Assembly (NCBI GenBank): GCA_028693055.1
Contig: JAQUWD010000029.1
Span: forward strand, 1-46,323
Length of the DNA: 46,323 nucleotides
Direction: 5' to 3'
Source: Eubacteriales bacterium
Lineage (GTDB): Bacteria > Bacillota > Clostridia > Christensenellales > Aristaeellaceae
The position numbers were made by a program, and so were the translations under genes. Of this stretch, positions 42,859 to 46,323 are shown in pieces (within the stretch, counting starts at the first letter, position 1; each line of letters starts with the position of its first letter). The notes beneath the pieces were generated by a model. The model was not told the DNA's origin. It saw nothing but the letters and a program-made list of their open reading frames with translations, and ran no database searches.

Positions 42859-44352
42859 TTATGCAAACGGGTTCTCCGTGGGATAGGGTAGGGCTTTTGG
42901 TTGATTGTATGCGATATCCGTTACGCCTAAATACTTGAATACTTCAAACAGCGTGCTGCCGCAATGCTGGAATGCCACCGCTCCGTGATGAGGATAGTGC
43001 TTTTGCAACAAAACATGGCGGTAGAATCGACCCATTTCGGGAATGGCGAACACGGCGATACCGCCGAAGGAGCGGGTTTTGACGGGAAGAATTTCGCCCT
43101 GCGCAATGTAGGAGCGCAACTGTCCCTCGCTGTCGCATTGCAGGCGATAGAAGGTGATGGGGGAGGCGGCGATATCGCCCTCCAACGTGCCACGGGTAAA
43201 ATCGGGCTCGCTTCCTTTAGGCTCCAGCAAACGGTGTTGAATCAACTGATACTTGACCGCACGGTCGCTGCACATCTTGCAGCTGGGAGTGTTGCCGCAA
43301 TGGAAGCCCATAAACGTATCCGTGAGCACATAGGGGAACTTGCCCTTGACGTCCTCATCGTACAAAGACTGCGGCACGGAGTTATTGATATCCAGCAATG
43401 TGACCGTATCATCAGAAGCGCAGATGCCGATATACTCGGACAGCGCACCGTAGATATCTACCTCGCAGGAGACGGGAATGCCTCTGGAAGCCAAGCGGGA
43501 ATTGACATAGCAGGGTTCAAAGCCAAATTGGCTGGGGAAGGCGGGCCAGCATTTGTCCGCGAAGGCGACGTATTTACGGCTTCCCTTGTGATTTTCAGCC
43601 CAATCCAGCAGCGTTAGCTCGAACTGCGCCATCCGCTCGCTCATGTCGGGATAATAGCAACCCTCGCCCATTTCCTTGGCCATATCGGCCATAACCTCCG
43701 GAATACGCTTGTCCCCCGCATGCTCCTTATAGGAAACCAGCAGGTCCAGCTCGGAGTTTTCTTCGATTTCCACGCCAAGCTCGTATAAGCCTTTGATGGG
43801 GGCGTTGCAGGCGAAGAAATCCTGAGGACGAGGTCCGAAGGTAATGATTTTTAGCCCCTTAAGCCCTAAAATGGTACGTGCGATGGGGAAGAAGGCGATG
43901 ATTTTATCCGCCAGCTCCTCTGCGGTGCCTACGGGATATTCGGGAATATAGCCCTTCAAATGGCGCATGCCTAGATTATAGGAGCAGTTGAGCATACCGC
44001 AGTAAGCGTCGCCACGGCCGTTGATGAGGTCGCCGTCGCCTTCGGCTGCCGCTACGAACATGCAGGGGCCGTCAAAATGCTGCGCGATCAGTGTCTCAGG
44101 AGTTTCAGGGCCAAAGTTGCCTAGAAAGACAGTCAGAGCGTTGCAACCGGCGTTCTTGACCTCTTCCACAGCCTTTAGCATGTCTAGTTCGTTTTCTACG
44201 GTGACCTTTGCTTCGTAGATCTGTGTGCCCTTCTTGGCGCAGGCGGCGGCAATCGCGGCGCGGCGCTTCTCGGACAGAGCGATGGGGAAACAATCGCGGC
44301 TTACCGCAACAATACCAAGCTTAACCTCTGGAATATTGGATGATTTCATCAT
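42859..44352 (-). CDS. L-fucose/L-arabinose isomerase-family enzyme
   Basis: 497 residues starting MMKSSNIPEVKLGIVAVSRD after GGAGG. The N-terminal Rossmann-like domain has TVFLGNFGPETPE. Metal ligands of the FucI type are visible as Glu in CEVDIYGALSEY, Asp in LLDINNS, and a His near the end in KHYPHHGAVAFQHCG. Such enzymes interconvert aldoses and ketoses (L-fucose/L-fuculose, D-arabinose/D-ribulose). Without fucK or fucA nearby, the substrate stays open. A palindrome at 44382-44395 between promoter and ribosome site may be its operator. Confidence 0.82.
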   Translation of the reverse strand: MMKSSNIPEVKLGIVAVSRDCFPIALSEKRRAAIAAACAKKGTQIYEAKVTVENELDMLKAVEEVKNAGCNALTVFLGNFGPETPETLIAQHFDGPCMFVAAAEGDGDLINGRGDAYCGMLNCSYNLGMRHLKGYIPEYPVGTAEELADKIIAFFPIARTILGLKGLKIITFGPRPQDFFACNAPIKGLYELGVEIEENSELDLLVSYKEHAGDKRIPEVMADMAKEMGEGCYYPDMSERMAQFELTLLDWAENHKGSRKYVAFADKCWPAFPSQFGFEPCYVNSRLASRGIPVSCEVDIYGALSEYIGICASDDTVTLLDINNSVPQSLYDEDVKGKFPYVLTDTFMGFHCGNTPSCKMCSDRAVKYQLIQHRLLEPKGSEPDFTRGTLEGDIAASPITFYRLQCDSEGQLRSYIAQGEILPVKTRSFGGIAVFAIPEMGRFYRHVLLQKHYPHHGAVAFQHCGSTLFEVFKYLGVTDIAYNQPKALPYPTENPFA

Positions 44353-44381
44353 AGATACCTCCGTTTTGATATGCTTAACCA

Positions 44382-44395
44382 TCGATCACGATCGA
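44382..44395. promoter_or_regulatory. Palindromic operator candidate of the isomerase gene
   Basis: TCGATC-AC-GATCGA is a perfect six-base inverted repeat with a two-base gap, 30 bases before the isomerase start codon. The best promoter (TTTACT-16-TAAAAT on the minus strand) lies just upstream, near 44414-44441, so a bound protein would block initiation or elongation. Confidence 0.5.
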
Positions 44396-44509
44396 CAAGG
44401 TCTGTTAAATCTTATTTTATTTCGGCAAAGACTGTAGTAAATCCTGCTAGAATATGGAATTGGATTGTGTATATATCCAAAATAATGAAAATTCTTGTTT
44501 TTCTATCCA

Positions 44510-44542
44510 ATAAAATACTGCTTCCTCATAAGAAGAAGCAGT
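44510..44542 (-). terminator. Terminator of asnA
   Basis: On the minus strand ACTGCTTCTT pairs with AGGAAGCAGT around CTTATG (one G-T pair) and ATTTTATT follows. It ends the asnA transcript about 22 bases after the stop codon. Confidence 0.85.
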
Positions 44543-44563
44543 CATAGGGGAATGGCTATTGTG

Positions 44564-45571
44564 TTATAGCAGCGTAACGCCGGCTTCACGGCAGATACGA
44601 TGGGTATCGTTGTCCCAGATGGAGGATTGCACCTCTCCGATATGGGCTTTACCCAGCAGCAGCATGCACAGACGGCTTTGCCCGATGCCGCCGCCCATGG
44701 TGAGGGGCAGCTCGCCCTCCAGCAGCATACGATGGAAGGGAAGCGTCCGTCGATTATCACAGTGGGCAAGGGTTAGCTGTCGATCCAGCGTTTCGCTATC
44801 CACCCGGATGCCCATGGAGCTGATTTCGAAGGAACAGTCCAAAACTGGATTATAAAAGAGAATATCGCCGTTCAGGTTCCAGTCGTCATAGTCCGGCGCG
44901 CGCCCGTCATGAGGCTGTCCATTAGACAGCTTGTGACCGATGCCCATTAAAAAAGTGATGGGATGCTCCCGCAGGTAGGCGTTTTCCCGTTCCTTGGGGT
45001 TCTTGTCGGGGTATAGCTCCAATAGCTCTTGGGTGGTGATAAAGGAAACCTCACTAGATAATTGCGTGTGCAGCTTGGGATAGCGCCCGTTCACCATCAA
45101 GGACGCATCGCTGATGCAGCCTACAATATCCCTCACCGTGTCCATAAGCATGGGTAAGGTGCGGGTTTCCCGGGTGATCACACGCTCCCAGTCCCATTGA
45201 TCCACATAGATGGAATGCAGATTGTCCAGCTCCTCATCCCGTCGGATGGCGTTCATGTCCGTATAGATGCCCTTGCCGGGGTGAAAATCATAGCGGTAAA
45301 GAGCCATGCGCTTCCATTTGGCCAATGAATGCACCACCTGAGCGTCAATTCCGGCAGCTGGAATGTCGAAGGTGACGGGCCGTTCCACGCCGTTCAGGTC
45401 GTCGTTCAGGCCAGTGGCAGGGTCGACGAAAAGGGGAGCGGACACCCGCTTTAGGCTTAAAGCCTGTGAAAGGCGATCCTGAAAGGTACGCTTGATCAAA
45501 CTGATGGCGGCTTGGGTTTCATATAAGGTCAGCTTGGGATTGTAGCCCGAGGGAATGTTGGTTTTGCTCAT
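44564..45571 (-). CDS. asnA: Asparagine synthetase A (aspartate-ammonia ligase)
   Basis: 335 residues starting MSKTNIPSGYNPKLTLYETQ behind AGAAGG; a longer frame runs into the promoter. The protein matches AsnA throughout: LKRVSAPLFVDPATGLNDDL, YVDQWDWERVI, GKGIYTDMNAIRRDE and the C-terminal GGGIGQSRLCMLLLGKAHIG with its ATP-binding Arg. It is related to class II tRNA synthetases and makes asparagine from aspartate, ammonia and ATP. It has its own promoter and terminator, so it is a single-gene unit. No T-box or other leader is present. Confidence 0.97.
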   Translation of the reverse strand: MSKTNIPSGYNPKLTLYETQAAISLIKRTFQDRLSQALSLKRVSAPLFVDPATGLNDDLNGVERPVTFDIPAAGIDAQVVHSLAKWKRMALYRYDFHPGKGIYTDMNAIRRDEELDNLHSIYVDQWDWERVITRETRTLPMLMDTVRDIVGCISDASLMVNGRYPKLHTQLSSEVSFITTQELLELYPDKNPKERENAYLREHPITFLMGIGHKLSNGQPHDGRAPDYDDWNLNGDILFYNPVLDCSFEISSMGIRVDSETLDRQLTLAHCDNRRTLPFHRMLLEGELPLTMGGGIGQSRLCMLLLGKAHIGEVQSSIWDNDTHRICREAGVTLL

Positions 45572-45612
45572 GGTGTACCTTCTTTGTATTGGGATTTTTG
45601 AGTTCGTACAGA

Positions 45613-45641
45613 AGTATACCATGATTTGTCTTTCCTGTCAT
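45613..45641 (-). promoter_or_regulatory. asnA promoter
   Basis: On the minus strand ATGACA (45636-45641), 17 bases, TATACT (45613-45618). The leader is about 35 bases and shows no stable structure. Confidence 0.75.
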
Positions 45642-45655
45642 TATGGCTAGCGGAG

Positions 45656-46306
45656 TTAAAGACCGTCCTCCGCTATCCATTGCCCCAGCTTTCCCGGTCG
45701 GCTTAGGCAAAACACCTGCCAGCCGCGGCGGAGGGCCTCCTCCAGATTGGCGGGGGTATCGTCGATAAACAAGGTGCGTTCGGGAATAAGGCTGAAGCGC
45801 CGCTCCGCCAGCTCATAAATTCCGGGCTTCGGTTTTAACTGGCGCTCCCGAGCCGAGATGATTCGGCCGTCAAATAGATTGAAAAAGTCGAAGGTTCTTT
45901 CGTTATAGGCAAAGTGCTCGTCGGGGTAGTTGCTGAGAAGGTAGAGACGCTTGCCGTGCTTTTTGCACGCGCGAGCCGCTTCAACCCCTTCTTCTATGGG
46001 AACGTTAAAGCTTGGCCATTGGGTCATGAAACGCCGGATTGGTTCCGCCAATTCATCGTTTCGGCCCGTCATGGCCTGTATGGCTTCCTCTAAATCAAGG
46101 CTGCCAGCGTCCAGCATGTTCCAGTAGGGGGTGCGGATCATCTTTTCAATCAACGCCTTGTGTAGCGCTGCTTGTCCCGGATAAAGAGCTTCCAGCACGG
46201 CGGCGGGGTCCATGTCCAGCAACACGCCGCCTACGTCGAACACCACCGCGTCCAGCCTGTCCCATGGCATGCGCGGGTATAAGTCGTCCATCATGCGTTG
46301 CGCCAT
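45656..46306 (-). CDS. HAD-superfamily phosphatase (HAD-IA)
   Basis: 216 residues starting MAQRMMDDLYPRMPWDRLDA, seven bases after AGGAGGG (a GTG one codon earlier is an alternative). Motif I is VVFDVGGVLLDMDP (nucleophile Asp), motif II LLSNYPDEH, motif III Lys in KPKPGIYE, motif IV LFIDDTPANLEEA. The alpha-helical cap after motif I places it with YihX/glucose-1-phosphatase-like and haloacid-dehalogenase-like enzymes. A small sugar phosphate is the likely substrate, but the actual one is unknown. It is complete at the window edge. Confidence 0.88.
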   Translation of the reverse strand: MAQRMMDDLYPRMPWDRLDAVVFDVGGVLLDMDPAAVLEALYPGQAALHKALIEKMIRTPYWNMLDAGSLDLEEAIQAMTGRNDELAEPIRRFMTQWPSFNVPIEEGVEAARACKKHGKRLYLLSNYPDEHFAYNERTFDFFNLFDGRIISARERQLKPKPGIYELAERRFSLIPERTLFIDDTPANLEEALRRGWQVFCLSRPGKLGQWIAEDGL

Positions 46307-46323
46307 CACGGTTCCCTCCTGTA

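Noticed and set aside
45572..45655. T-box or other riboswitch before asnA
   Set aside because: The leader after the promoter is only about 35 bases, far too short.

Overview
The window looks like a chromosomal segment of a low-to-medium G+C Bacillota bacterium, most likely a member of the Clostridia. The evidence is the Bacillus/Clostridium order of the S10-spc ribosomal cluster through secY-adk-map-KOW-infA-rpmJ, a zinc-binding type Z S14, an adenylate kinase with a Cys/Cys/Cys/Asp zinc lid, consensus sigma-A promoters with AGGAGG ribosome sites, two sugar importers lacking their own ATPase, and a textbook CtsR operator in front of hsp20. Genus or species cannot be named from the sequence alone.

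Layout. (1) 1-7221: a four-gene surface island. An exported CotH-type kinase and a GT39 membrane glycosyltransferase run on +; a YibE/F membrane protein and an exported alkaline phosphatase run on -. The island is bracketed by two inverted copies of a 133-161 bp structured repeat. (2) 7359-20429: a strong promoter, a 215-base structured leader and 27 genes from rpsJ to rpmJ, with a second promoter before adk. Neither the str genes (tuf, fus, rpsL) nor the alpha operon (rpsM, rpsK, rpsD, rpoA, rplQ) is adjacent. (3) 20436-20855: three tandem hairpin-rich repeat units at a convergent junction. (4) 20888-30774, all on -: three tandem M42 metallopeptidases, a sugar isomerase/epimerase-like TIM barrel, a membrane-bound AraC-type regulator and an LplABC-like oligosaccharide importer. 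The importer end looks richer in A+T. (5) 30870-36847, on +: a LacI-type repressor, a GH13 maltodextrin hydrolase and a MalEFG-like importer, closed by a terminator. A LacI-type operator overlaps the start of transcription and an exact reverse-complement core recurs inside the hydrolase gene. (6) 36888-39772: a MATE exporter, a glutamate-5-kinase-like kinase and a small membrane protein. (7) 39803-40110: a second tandem hairpin repeat, again at a convergent junction. (8) 40116-46306, on -: CtsR-controlled hsp20, a membrane Ser/Thr kinase paired with a helix-turn-helix protein, an L-fucose isomerase-type enzyme, asparagine synthetase A and a HAD phosphatase.

How the genes fit together. Regions 4, 5 and 8 suggest a polysaccharide- and peptide-scavenging heterotroph: it imports maltodextrins and a second oligosaccharide, hydrolyses the former in the cytoplasm, isomerises deoxy or pentose sugars, and finishes peptide breakdown with aminopeptidases. 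The parts least explained by known biology are the island between inverted repeats, the HTH/receptor-kinase pair that sits behind a terminator without room for a promoter, and the two hairpin repeat families that occupy convergent gene ends.
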